Shown here: positions 1 to 6,362 of the stretch, one piece after another
Layout: each line of letters opens with the position of its first letter
How positions within the stretch are numbered: the first letter of the stretch is position 1
Source of the DNA: Eubacteriales bacterium
GTDB lineage: Bacteria; Bacillota; Clostridia; Christensenellales; CAG-138
Length of the DNA: 6,632 nucleotides
NCBI GenBank assembly: GCA_030695285.1
Contig: JAUYTF010000386.1
Coordinates: forward strand, 1 to 6,632
Reading direction: 5' to 3'
The notes under the pieces: model-generated
Told to the model about the DNA's origin: nothing
The model's input: only the letters and a program-made list of their open reading frames with translations
The model's database searches: none
Program-made: the position numbers and the translations under genes

Positions 1-1
1 G

Positions 2-2437
2 CAGATGGGCTTTGTGGACTATTTTCTCATCGTATGGGATTTCATCTATTACGCCAAGCAGCACGGCATCATGGTCGGCCCCGGACGCGGCAGCGGCGCG
101 GGCAGTCTCGCGGCATACTGTCTGGACATTACGGATGTAGACCCGATCGAATACGGGTTGCTGTTTGAGCGCTTCCTCAACCCGGAGCGCATTAGCATGC
201 CCGATTTTGACATCGATTTTTGCTACGAACGCCGGCAGGAGGTCATCGACTACGTCGCCGCGAAGTATGGCGCAGGTCACGTGAGCCAGATCATCACATT
301 CGGCACTATGGCGGCGCGCGCGGTCATCCGCGACGTGGGCCGTGTGCTGCGCGTGCCATATGCGGACGTAGACAAGCTCAGCAAGATGGTGCCCTTTGAG
401 CTGAATATGACACTGGAGCGCGCTTTGTCCATCTCTCCCGACCTCAAGGCGCAGTATCAGAGCGATGAGACGACAAAGAAGATCATCGACCTTTCTCTGA
501 GACTGGAAGGGTTGCCGCGTCACAGCTCCACCCACGCGGCGGGCGTCGTGATCTCCAGCGTGCCGATTACTGATGTCGTGCCGCTGCAGGTGAACGACTC
601 CGTGATCACCACCCAGTTCCCGATGACCACGCTAGAGGAGTTGGGGTTGCTCAAGATGGACTTTTTAGGTCTTCGCACGCTCACGGTCATCCGTGACACG
701 CTGGGCTTTATCGAGGAGAGCGGCGTAGCAGTGCCGGATCTCGACCGCGTACTGTTTACGGACGAAAAGGTGTATCAAATGATCGCGGCTGGCGACACCG
801 ACGGGGTGTTTCAGCTGGAATCCGGCGGCATGCGGCAGTTTATGCAGCAGCTCAAGCCCGACTGCTTCGAGGATCTTATCGCGGGCATCTCCCTCTACCG
901 CCCCGGCCCCATGGAGCAGATTCCCCGCTATGTCAAGGGCAAGCACAACCCCGCCAGCGTCGTGTATGCGCATCCGCTGCTGGAGCCAATCCTCTGCACC
1001 ACCTACGGCTGCATGGTCTATCAGGAGCAGGTCATGGAGATCGTCCGTACGCTTGCCGGCTATTCCTACGGACGAAGCGATCTGGTACGCCGCGCGATGA
1101 GTAAGAAAAAGCACGACGTGATGGCTAAGGAGCGCGCATACTTCATCCACGGCACGGAAGGTGTCGTGGGCGCGGTGAAGAACGGCGTGCCGGAGGCGGT
1201 AGCGGACAAAATATTCGACGAAATGATGGACTTTGCGTCCTACGCGTTTAACAAATCCCACGCAGCGGCCTACGCAGTGCTCGCCTACCGCACCGCTTAC
1301 CTCAAGTACTATTACCCCGTTGAGTTTCTCACCGCCTTGATTAACAGCTTCTTAGGCTCGGTGGATACGGTGGCAAAATATGTCTACAGCGCGCGCAACC
1401 ACGGCATCAAGGTGCTCCCGCCAGACGTGAACTTCTCCCGCGCGCGCTTTGCGCCGGAGGGCGGCGCCATCCGCTTCGGGCTTGCCGCGGTGCGCAACGT
1501 CGGCGGCGCGGTGATGGAAGCCACGGTAAAGGAACGCGCGAAAAACGGCAAGTTCGTAAGCTTTTTTGACTTTTGCGACCGTGTGGACGGCCTCAACAAG
1601 CGCATGCTTGAGGCGCTCATCAGTGCGGGTTGCTTTGACTCCATGGGCGGCAAACGCGCGCAATATCTCGCGGTCTACGAGCGCGCGCTGGATGCCTCCG
1701 CCGCCGTAAAAAAAGCGCGCAGCGCGGGGCAGATGTCCCTTTTTGACCTCGACGGCGGGGATGCGCTCCAGAGCGCACAGATTCCGCTGCCAAACGCGCC
1801 TGAGCTCTCGCACCAGATCATGCTGGTCAAGGAGCGGGAATCCACGGGGCTGTATCTCTCCGGCCACCCGCTGGATAACTACGAAGCCCAGCTCAAGAAA
1901 CTGCGCTATACCATCGACGAGCTCGCGGAGGCGGACGGCACCGGGCGCATCAAGGACGAAGAGCAGGTGATCGTCGGCGGACTGTTGACGCAGTGCAAAC
2001 AACGGCCCACGCGCTCCGGCAACGGTCTGATGGGCTATGCGGTGCTAGAAGGCATCACCGGCAGCGTGGAGGCGGTGCTCTTCCCGCGGACGCTGCAGCA
2101 GGCGGGGCATCTTTTTGTGGACGACGCACCGGTGCTCGCGCGCGGCAAGCTGAATATCCGCGAGGATCGCGCAAACTCCCTGCTCATCGACGAGATCAAG
2201 CCGCTGGGCGAAGCGAACCGCAGCATCTATATCCGCTTCGATTCCCTGCCGGACGATGTGATGGCGCGCGCCTGCGCGTTCCTCAAGCGTTATCCGGGTG
2301 ACACGCCGGTGGTGCTCTACGATGCCGCCAAAAAAATCGGCAAAAGTGCGCCAAAAGAATACTTTGTCGCAATTTCTGATGCGTTCTTATCCGCGGCGGA
2401 AGACCGCTTTGGCAAAGAGTACGTCAAACTAAAATAA
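2..2437 (+). CDS. dnaE: DNA polymerase III subunit alpha DnaE, 5'-truncated by window edge
   Basis: This is the replicative polymerase subunit that extends DNA at the fork, bound to the sliding clamp. The frame is open from base 2 (a Gln codon before Met at 5), so the N-terminal PHP domain and early palm, roughly 335 codons by comparison with the 1160-residue E. coli protein, lie outside the window. Counting from Met at base 5, the catalytic aspartates are D67 and D69 in PDFDIDF and D219 in KMDFLGLRTLT, matching E. coli D401, D403 and D555 in spacing. Fingers motifs include SQIITFGTMAARAVIRDVGR (94-113) and SLYRPGPM (296-303). A helix-hairpin-helix region lies near 525-545, a beta-clamp motif QMSLF at 576-580, and an OB fold near 655-735. 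The remaining 75 residues are a short C-terminal domain, and the stop is TAA. The type is DnaE, not PolC: there is no inserted exonuclease in the visible part. Codons are strongly GC-rich, like rlmD downstream. Confidence 0.97.
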   Translation, partial: QMGFVDYFLIVWDFIYYAKQHGIMVGPGRGSGAGSLAAYCLDITDVDPIEYGLLFERFLNPERISMPDFDIDFCYERRQEVIDYVAAKYGAGHVSQIITFGTMAARAVIRDVGRVLRVPYADVDKLSKMVPFELNMTLERALSISPDLKAQYQSDETTKKIIDLSLRLEGLPRHSSTHAAGVVISSVPITDVVPLQVNDSVITTQFPMTTLEELGLLKMDFLGLRTLTVIRDTLGFIEESGVAVPDLDRVLFTDEKVYQMIAAGDTDGVFQLESGGMRQFMQQLKPDCFEDLIAGISLYRPGPMEQIPRYVKGKHNPASVVYAHPLLEPILCTTYGCMVYQEQVMEIVRTLAGYSYGRSDLVRRAMSKKKHDVMAKERAYFIHGTEGVVGAVKNGVPEAVADKIFDEMMDFASYAFNKSHAAAYAVLAYRTAYLKYYYPVEFLTALINSFLGSVDTVAKYVYSARNHGIKVLPPDVNFSRARFAPEGGAIRFGLAAVRNVGGAVMEATVKERAKNGKFVSFFDFCDRVDGLNKRMLEALISAGCFDSMGGKRAQYLAVYERALDASAAVKKARSAGQMSLFDLDGGDALQSAQIPLPNAPELSHQIMLVKERESTGLYLSGHPLDNYEAQLKKLRYTIDELAEADGTGRIKDEEQVIVGGLLTQCKQRPTRSGNGLMGYAVLEGITGSVEAVLFPRTLQQAGHLFVDDAPVLARGKLNIREDRANSLLIDEIKPLGEANRSIYIRFDSLPDDVMARACAFLKRYPGDTPVVLYDAAKKIGKSAPKEYFVAISDAFLSAAEDRFGKEYVKLK

Positions 2438-2444
2438 CCGCTGA

Positions 2445-2472
2445 TTGAGAAAACCCAAATAAACAGCATAAA
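2445..2472 (+). promoter_or_regulatory. Weak candidate sigma-70 promoter between dnaE and rlmD
   Basis: TTGAGA at 2445-2450 and CATAAA at 2467-2472 are separated by 16 bases and match the -35 and -10 consensus at 5 and 4 of 6 positions. The 125-base dnaE-rlmD gap is A-rich in its first 90 bases, unlike the coding DNA on either side. It ends with a small GC hairpin (GCGCG at 2530-2534, CGCGC at 2540-2544) just before the rlmD ribosome binding site. No terminator with a T-run follows dnaE, so rlmD could also be read through from dnaE. The promoter is inference from base matches alone. Confidence 0.3.
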
Positions 2473-2562
2473 AAGCTCGATAGACACCGATTAGGAAACC
2501 AAACAAGTTGAATAAAAAGAAAATTTCCCGCGCGCAAGCCGCGCCGAAAGGATACTAAATCT

Positions 2563-3942
2563 ATGGCACAGAAAATGCGCCCTCCCGTTGAAAAAAACGA
2601 CGATCTCGTCGTCACCATCGAGTCCCTGACCAACGAGGGTCAGGGCGTTGCCCGTGTGGAAAGCTACACCGTCTTCGTCGTCGGCGCGCTCGCTGGCGAG
2701 GAGGTCAAGGCGCACGTCATCAAGGTGCTGCCCACCTACGCCATCGCAAAAACGCTCGAAATTCTCAAGCCCTCGCCGGATCGCGTCCGCCCCGCCTGCG
2801 CAGTGTTTTCGCAATGCGGCGGGTGTTCGCTCTGGCACCTGAGCTATCCCGCGCAGCTAAAGCAAAAGCAGCAGTTCGTGCAGGACGCGCTCTCACGCCT
2901 CGGCGGGTTTTCCGAGATTCCCATGCAGCTCATCGTCGGCATGGAAGACCCGACGCGCTATCGCAACAAGGGCAGCTTCCCGTTCGGAAGCGCAGGGAAT
3001 TCTGCCGTATTCGGATTCTATGCCGAGCGGAGCCATCGGCTTGTGCCGTTTTCCGACTGTCTGATTCAGGATGAGCGCATCGTGGACGCCGCCCGCCGTG
3101 TCTCCGCCTGGGCAAACACCTGCGGTATCCCCGTGTATGATGAAACCACAGGAGAAGGGCAGCTTCGCCACGTTGTAGCGCGGACAACAGCCGAGGGTGA
3201 GCTGATGGTCACCGTCGTGACGAAAGGGCCGCTCAAGAAAAAGGACGATCTGTTGTCGTTTCTGGAAGAATGCGACAGCGTATGGCACAACGAAAACCCG
3301 AAGCAGACCAACGTTGTCTTCGGTGAAAAGTTTACCCTGCTTTCCGGCAGACCAACGCTGACCGAAAGCATCGGTGAAAAGCGCTTCTCCGTGAGCCCGC
3401 AGTCGTTTTTGCAGATCAACCGCGTGCAGACGCAGGTGCTCTACGAAACCGCGCGGGAGTTTCTCGCGGCAAAGCCAACTGAAACGGTTGTGGATGCCTA
3501 TTGCGGCGTCGGTACGATTTCGCTGTCCATCGCCGAAGATTGCGCGCATGTCGTCGGCATCGAGCAAGTTGCCCCGGCGATTGAGGACGCAAAAGCGAAC
3601 GCGCTGGCAAACGGCGTGAAGAACGCGGAGTTCATCTGCGGCAACGTGGAGGATGTGCTCCCCCGTCTCTTCTCGCGCAAGGGCGGCGTGGATGCCATCG
3701 TGCTCGATCCGCCGCGCAAAGGCTGCGAAGAAGCGGCGCTGGAAGCCATCGCAAAGAGCACTGCCTCTCGCGTGGTTTACGTCTCCTGCAACCCCGCCAC
3801 CCTCGCGCGGGACTGCAAGTATCTTGCCGAACACGGCTTCACCCTCTCCGCCGTCTGCCCCGTGGACATGTTTCCGCAGACGTGTCATGTTGAGACGGTG
3901 GTATTGATGGTAAGAGCGTCCGCAGACGACCGCGGTGTTTAA
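2563..3942 (+). CDS. rlmD: 23S rRNA (uracil-5-)-methyltransferase, RlmD/RlmCD (RumA) type
   Basis: This enzyme transfers a methyl group from S-adenosylmethionine to C5 of a uridine in 23S rRNA (U1939 for E. coli RlmD; U747 and U1939 for the B. subtilis RlmCD homologue). The 459-residue protein is complete. A TRAM-like RNA-binding domain fills about 12-70. Four cysteines C79, C85, C88 and C166 have the C-x5-C-x2-C-x77-C spacing expected for the RumA [4Fe-4S] cluster. The SAM-binding fold follows: FSVSPQSFLQIN (275-286), DAYCGVGTISLSIA (311-324), LDPPRKG (381-387). The catalytic nucleophile is C409 in VSCNPATLARD, and the base-like Glu is E444 in HVETVVLM. The start ATG has GAAAGGA at 2546-2552, ten bases upstream. 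Which uridine is modified cannot be decided from sequence; RlmCD activity is likely for a Bacillota protein. The last ten residues (VRASADDRGV) extend beyond the usual end of the family and lie where composition changes. Confidence 0.95.
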   Translation: MAQKMRPPVEKNDDLVVTIESLTNEGQGVARVESYTVFVVGALAGEEVKAHVIKVLPTYAIAKTLEILKPSPDRVRPACAVFSQCGGCSLWHLSYPAQLKQKQQFVQDALSRLGGFSEIPMQLIVGMEDPTRYRNKGSFPFGSAGNSAVFGFYAERSHRLVPFSDCLIQDERIVDAARRVSAWANTCGIPVYDETTGEGQLRHVVARTTAEGELMVTVVTKGPLKKKDDLLSFLEECDSVWHNENPKQTNVVFGEKFTLLSGRPTLTESIGEKRFSVSPQSFLQINRVQTQVLYETAREFLAAKPTETVVDAYCGVGTISLSIAEDCAHVVGIEQVAPAIEDAKANALANGVKNAEFICGNVEDVLPRLFSRKGGVDAIVLDPPRKGCEEAALEAIAKSTASRVVYVSCNPATLARDCKYLAEHGFTLSAVCPVDMFPQTCHVETVVLMVRASADDRGV

Positions 3943-3986
3943 TTTTATTATGTGCCAAGGTGTCAGAAAGTCTTACCCTGATGTGA

Positions 3987-4157
3987 TTGCGGACGGCTCA
4001 AGGTCACGCAACTGAACTCGCAAAGGGATATGACCGACAAAAATCAAGTTCTCTTTCAACCGAGCTGGATGACCATCAAAAAATTGCTAAAGTAGGCCGC
4101 AACGATCATTGTCCATGTGGTAGCGGGTTGAAGTATAAAAATTGCTGTGGTAAATGA
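3987..4157 (+). pseudogene. Remnant of a SEC-C motif (zinc-binding tail) protein
   Basis: The frame is open from 3987, right after an in-frame TGA at 3984-3986, to the TGA at 4155-4157, and gives about 56 residues. Its end, encoded by 4092-4154, is a textbook SEC-C motif: VGRND, then [13 protein letters not shown], then GK and stop. The C-x-C-x8-C-C zinc ligands are all present. SEC-C tails occur at the C terminus of SecA, where they bind zinc and SecB or ribosomes, and on many uncharacterised proteins. There is no in-frame ATG or GTG; only a TTG at 3987 could start it, without a clear ribosome binding site. The body of the parent gene is therefore missing or frameshifted. A short frame from ATG 3950 to the stop at 4013-4015 and another from ATG 4030 to 4093-4095 may be displaced parts. 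A genuine small protein using TTG is the alternative. The parent family cannot be named. Confidence 0.6.
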
Positions 4158-4182
4158 TCGGACTCCTTTACCGGAGGATTTT

Positions 4183-5043
4183 ATGGAACATCAGAGAACG
4201 GCATTCATAACCGGCGCCACATCTGGCATTGGGCTTGCTGCGGCGATTGAGTTCGCTAAAAAAGACTTCAAAGTATTCGCCGTTGGCAGAAACGCGCAAC
4301 GGTGCGAAAGAGCACACCAATCCATCCTTGAGCATGCGCCTCTTTCTAATGTCGAGTTTCTTTTATGCGATCTCTCTCGAAAAGCGGAGATGACATCTCT
4401 ATGCGGAACGATTCTGCAAAAAACGCGCATTTTAGATGTAGTCATCCATGCGGCGGGGTTGATTACAAACCAATATGCCACTACAGATGATGGAATAGAA
4501 GTGCAGTTTGCAGTCAATCATTTGGCCCCTTTTCTTTTAACGCAGGGCCTTATCAGCGCACTTGCGCTTTCCACGGATGCCCGAGTTATCCTCATTACTT
4601 CATTGGCGCGCCACTACGCCCATCTAAACCTCAAAGACTTACAAATGAGTCAGCGTTATTCCGGATTAACGCAATACGGGCGTACTAAATTATGCAACGT
4701 GCTATATGCGACGGAGTTTAACCACAGATATCAGAACACGAATATCCGTGCTTTTGCTATGGATTCGGGTATAGTTAAAACAGATATCGGAATTCAACAA
4801 ATGAGCGGCATACTAAAAACAGCTTGCCGGTTCGTCATCAACCGTGGTTCTGACGTCGGCAAGACTGCAGAACAAATTCACGATCTCGTCAATTCAAAAC
4901 AGGTTCTTAAAACGTACGCAACATATTATAATGGGTGCAAACCAAAAAGACCGCATCCATCTCCAACCCACAGAAGCACGGCAAGCGCCTTATGGGAAGC
5001 ATCAGAAGTCTTAATATTTAATGCGAACCGAGCCTCTCAATGA
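4183..5043 (+). CDS. Short-chain dehydrogenase/reductase (SDR), retinol dehydrogenase/WWOX-like
   Basis: This is an NAD(P)-dependent oxidoreductase of the classical SDR fold; the substrate is unknown. The ATG at 4183 is preferred because GGAGG (4173-4177) lies five bases upstream. An in-frame GTG at 4147 would add 12 residues, overlap the SEC-C frame and lack such a site. In the 286-residue product the dinucleotide-binding glycine motif is TGATSGIG (10-17), then CDLS with D63, HAAG (89-92, in place of NNAG) and N112 in VNHLAPFLLT. The catalytic Ser140, Tyr165 and Lys169 (YGRTK) are all present. After the active site DSGIVKTD (194-201) replaces the usual PG-x-x-x-T. The tail contains LWEASEVL (270-277), typical of retinol dehydrogenase and WWOX relatives, so the protein is complete. 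A candidate promoter (TTGTCC 4109-4114, TATAAA 4134-4139, 19-base spacer) is weak. Codons are AT-richer than in rlmD. Confidence 0.9.
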   Translation: MEHQRTAFITGATSGIGLAAAIEFAKKDFKVFAVGRNAQRCERAHQSILEHAPLSNVEFLLCDLSRKAEMTSLCGTILQKTRILDVVIHAAGLITNQYATTDDGIEVQFAVNHLAPFLLTQGLISALALSTDARVILITSLARHYAHLNLKDLQMSQRYSGLTQYGRTKLCNVLYATEFNHRYQNTNIRAFAMDSGIVKTDIGIQQMSGILKTACRFVINRGSDVGKTAEQIHDLVNSKQVLKTYATYYNGCKPKRPHPSPTHRSTASALWEASEVLIFNANRASQ

Positions 5044-5076
5044 AGAGCTTTTTGGCACTATGTTTAAGCGCAAGTG

Positions 5077-5106
5077 TTGACGCAACGATAGAATCGATAC
5101 TACAAT
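5077..5106 (+). promoter_or_regulatory. Candidate sigma-70 promoter of the TPR gene
   Basis: TTGACG (5077-5082) and TACAAT (5101-5106) each match the consensus hexamers at five of six positions, with an 18-base spacer. The site lies in the 133-base gap after the dehydrogenase gene and would give a leader of roughly 60 bases before the TPR start. This suggests that the TPR gene is transcribed separately from the gene before it. Confidence 0.5.
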
Positions 5107-5176
5107 CAGATCAGGCATGCATTCAACTTCGTGATATCATATGTTATAAGGCAAACAGGGAAGTTGGAGAATGAAA

Positions 5177-5941
5177 ATGAAAACACATATAGAACAAGGC
5201 ATCTTGCTTGAAGCGCAAGAACTTTATAAAGAAGCAATTGTTGAATATGAGAAGGCTGCTCTAGAAGAACCGAAGAATCCCGAACCGCATATCAGGAAAG
5301 GTACCCTCTTAGAAGAAGTTGGAGATTTTCAGAGTGCTCTTCAGTCCTTTGATACGGCGATTATGCTCAATAGTCGCGACGCTCTCGCGCTAAATCTTAG
5401 GGGCGATGTGCTATCTACACTCAAACGTTACGATGAGGCTATTCGTGATTTTTCCATAGCAATATCGATCGATCAGGAGGATATCGATTCATATTACAAC
5501 CGAGGGTTGGCCTATGCCGGTATTGACCAAACCGACAACGCGATTCAGGACTTAACCGCAGCAATTCAACTAGATCCAACCCACGGCGGGGCAAACAACA
5601 ATAGAGGGCTCCTGTTTTACAAATCTGGAGATTTTCAGTCAGCCCTGCAGGATTTTACAAAAGCAACTCAGGTTCGTCTGGGATTTGCGTGTTCATTTAC
5701 GCACAGAGGACGAGTATATGAAAAGCTCGAGAATACACAGATGGCGATCGAGGATTACACCCAGGCGTTGCAAATTAGTCCAACCGATGCCACGGCGCTG
5801 TTTTTCAGAGGTTCTTCGTATCTTGCCTCAAATGAAAACGATAAGGGCAGAATCGATTTCGAACTTCTCATCAATACCGCGCCCCATGAAAATCAATTTC
5901 GGATGATGGCATTAGAAAAGCTTGAATCTCTCCGCAAGTGA
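5177..5941 (+). CDS. TPR repeat protein, seven tandem 34-residue units
   Basis: This is a 254-residue protein built almost wholly of tetratricopeptide repeats, helical hairpins that stack into a solenoid and bind other proteins or peptides. The conserved Gly of each unit falls at 8, 42, 76, 110, 144, 178 and 212, exactly 34 apart. The small Ala of the second helix is at 20, 54, 88, 122, 156 and 190, and a closing Pro is at 32, 134, 202 and 236. No signal peptide, membrane segment or catalytic domain is visible, so it is probably a cytoplasmic adaptor with an unknown partner. The segment GDFQSALQ occurs twice (49-56 and 151-158), three repeats apart. The start is chosen at ATG 5177 because GGAG at 5166-5169 then sits seven bases upstream; ATG 5171 would place it one base away, though AGGG at 5157-5160 could serve that start. 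The gene is AT-rich relative to dnaE and rlmD. Its neighbours do not reveal its role. Confidence 0.9.
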   Translation: MKTHIEQGILLEAQELYKEAIVEYEKAALEEPKNPEPHIRKGTLLEEVGDFQSALQSFDTAIMLNSRDALALNLRGDVLSTLKRYDEAIRDFSIAISIDQEDIDSYYNRGLAYAGIDQTDNAIQDLTAAIQLDPTHGGANNNRGLLFYKSGDFQSALQDFTKATQVRLGFACSFTHRGRVYEKLENTQMAIEDYTQALQISPTDATALFFRGSSYLASNENDKGRIDFELLINTAPHENQFRMMALEKLESLRK

Positions 5942-5945
5942 ATTG

Positions 5946-5983
5946 CCAGCCGAAAGAAGGAAATGATTGATCGGCTGGGTTTT
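5946..5983 (+). terminator. Rho-independent terminator-like hairpin after the TPR gene
   Basis: CCAGCCGA at 5946-5953 pairs perfectly with TCGGCTGG at 5971-5978, giving an eight-base stem with a 17-base loop, and GTTTT follows at 5979-5983. It starts four bases after the TPR stop codon. The loop is longer and the T-run shorter than ideal, so termination may be partial. Confidence 0.55.
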
Positions 5984-6013
5984 CTCGCAGGTAGAAGGTT
6001 CGCAGATTTTGTT

Positions 6014-6042
6014 TTGCAATGGTGTATTAATCGAAATATATT
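6014..6042 (+). promoter_or_regulatory. Candidate sigma-70 promoter upstream of the TspO-family gene
   Basis: TTGCAA (6014-6019) and TATATT (6037-6042) are separated by exactly 17 bases, matching the consensus at five of six positions each, in a locally AT-rich stretch. The heptamer ATTAATC occurs at 6026-6032 and again at 6040-6046, 14 bases apart, overlapping the spacer and the -10 element; its ATTAAT core is self-complementary. The pair could be a regulator site, but that is inference. Transcription from here would give a leader of about 310 bases before the start codon at 6363. Confidence 0.5.
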
Positions 6043-6348
6043 AATCATATTCTTGTATATGAATTGTTTATATCTCTGGAGGACGCTTACGACAATAGAG
6101 CCACCATCGGGCGAATTCCACAAGAACACAGGGTCTTCTCCTTCAATGTCGATACGCAAGGCAGAATCCGATCCTCGACTGGCGGCTGTCTGCTCCTCAG
6201 GCCTTGATCCCTGTCACTGCCTAAAACCGAGTTTTCTAACATTGCGCCTGCCCCATGAAACGGAGGCAGATCACTGGTCCGGCTGGTTCTATCTGGTGCA
6301 GTGCAACTGTAATTGATTTGCCAGCGTGGCAAGGTTTGTGAAATGGAC
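6043..6348 (+). other. Unassigned 300-base leader or decayed coding region
   Basis: No gene can be supported here. On the + strand one frame reads protein-like text from about 6064 to a TGA near 6206 (for example EDAYDNRATIG and EHRVFSFNVDTQGRIR). A second frame then reads on to a TGA at 6314-6316 (for example LRLPHETEADHW and SGWFYLVQ). Together these could be a frameshifted remnant of one gene, but neither part matches a family I recognise and neither has a credible ribosome binding site. An ATG frame from 5963 to 6316 exists, but it starts inside the terminator hairpin. No known riboswitch core was recognised. The GC content is higher than in the AT-rich promoter just upstream. Confidence 0.3.
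6318..6332 (+). promoter_or_regulatory. Small perfect hairpin ahead of the TspO-family ribosome binding site
   Basis: TTGCCA (6318-6323) and TGGCAA (6327-6332) pair fully around a three-base loop GCG. The hairpin ends 16 bases before AGGAGG (6349-6354). It lacks a following T-run, so a terminator is unlikely; an effect on message stability or translation is possible but unproven. Confidence 0.3.
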
Positions 6349-6362
6349 AGGAGGATACTGCG

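Noticed and set aside
665..1261. Long open frame on the minus strand inside dnaE (also 1352-2002)
   Set aside because: These are mirror frames caused by GC-rich codon bias in dnaE; the products are rich in Arg, His and Ala and resemble no family, while the + strand frame is unambiguous DnaE.
2893..3888. 331-residue minus-strand frame opposite rlmD
   Set aside because: It is wholly overlapped by the well-supported methyltransferase, with no family resemblance and no ribosome binding site; a bias artefact.
3917..3950. Possible terminator at the end of rlmD (CCGC at 3920-3923, GCGG at 3932-3935)
   Set aside because: It has a four-base stem only, an overlapping alternative hairpin, and an interrupted T-rich tail; not better than chance in GC-rich DNA.
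5032..5055. Possible terminator after the dehydrogenase (CTCT, AGAG, then CTTTTT)
   Set aside because: The stem is only four pairs with a mismatch beside it, too weak to call despite the T-run.
5893..6159. Minus-strand frame with a protein-like start (RIDIEGEDPVFLW)
   Set aside because: It begins at a TTG with no ribosome binding site assessed as convincing, then runs through the AT-rich promoter and terminator region and into the TPR gene end; no family recognised.
5963..6316. 117-residue + frame after the TPR gene
   Set aside because: Its ATG lies in the loop of the terminator hairpin with the purine stretch only two bases upstream, and the first 35 residues come from AT-rich promoter DNA. 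Only part of it may be a remnant, as reported separately.
6265..6335. Resemblance of CTATCTGG and GCCAGCGT to the end of a TPP riboswitch
   Set aside because: The CTGAGA element and the rest of the thi-box core are absent, and the spacing does not fit; the likeness is limited to a few bases.
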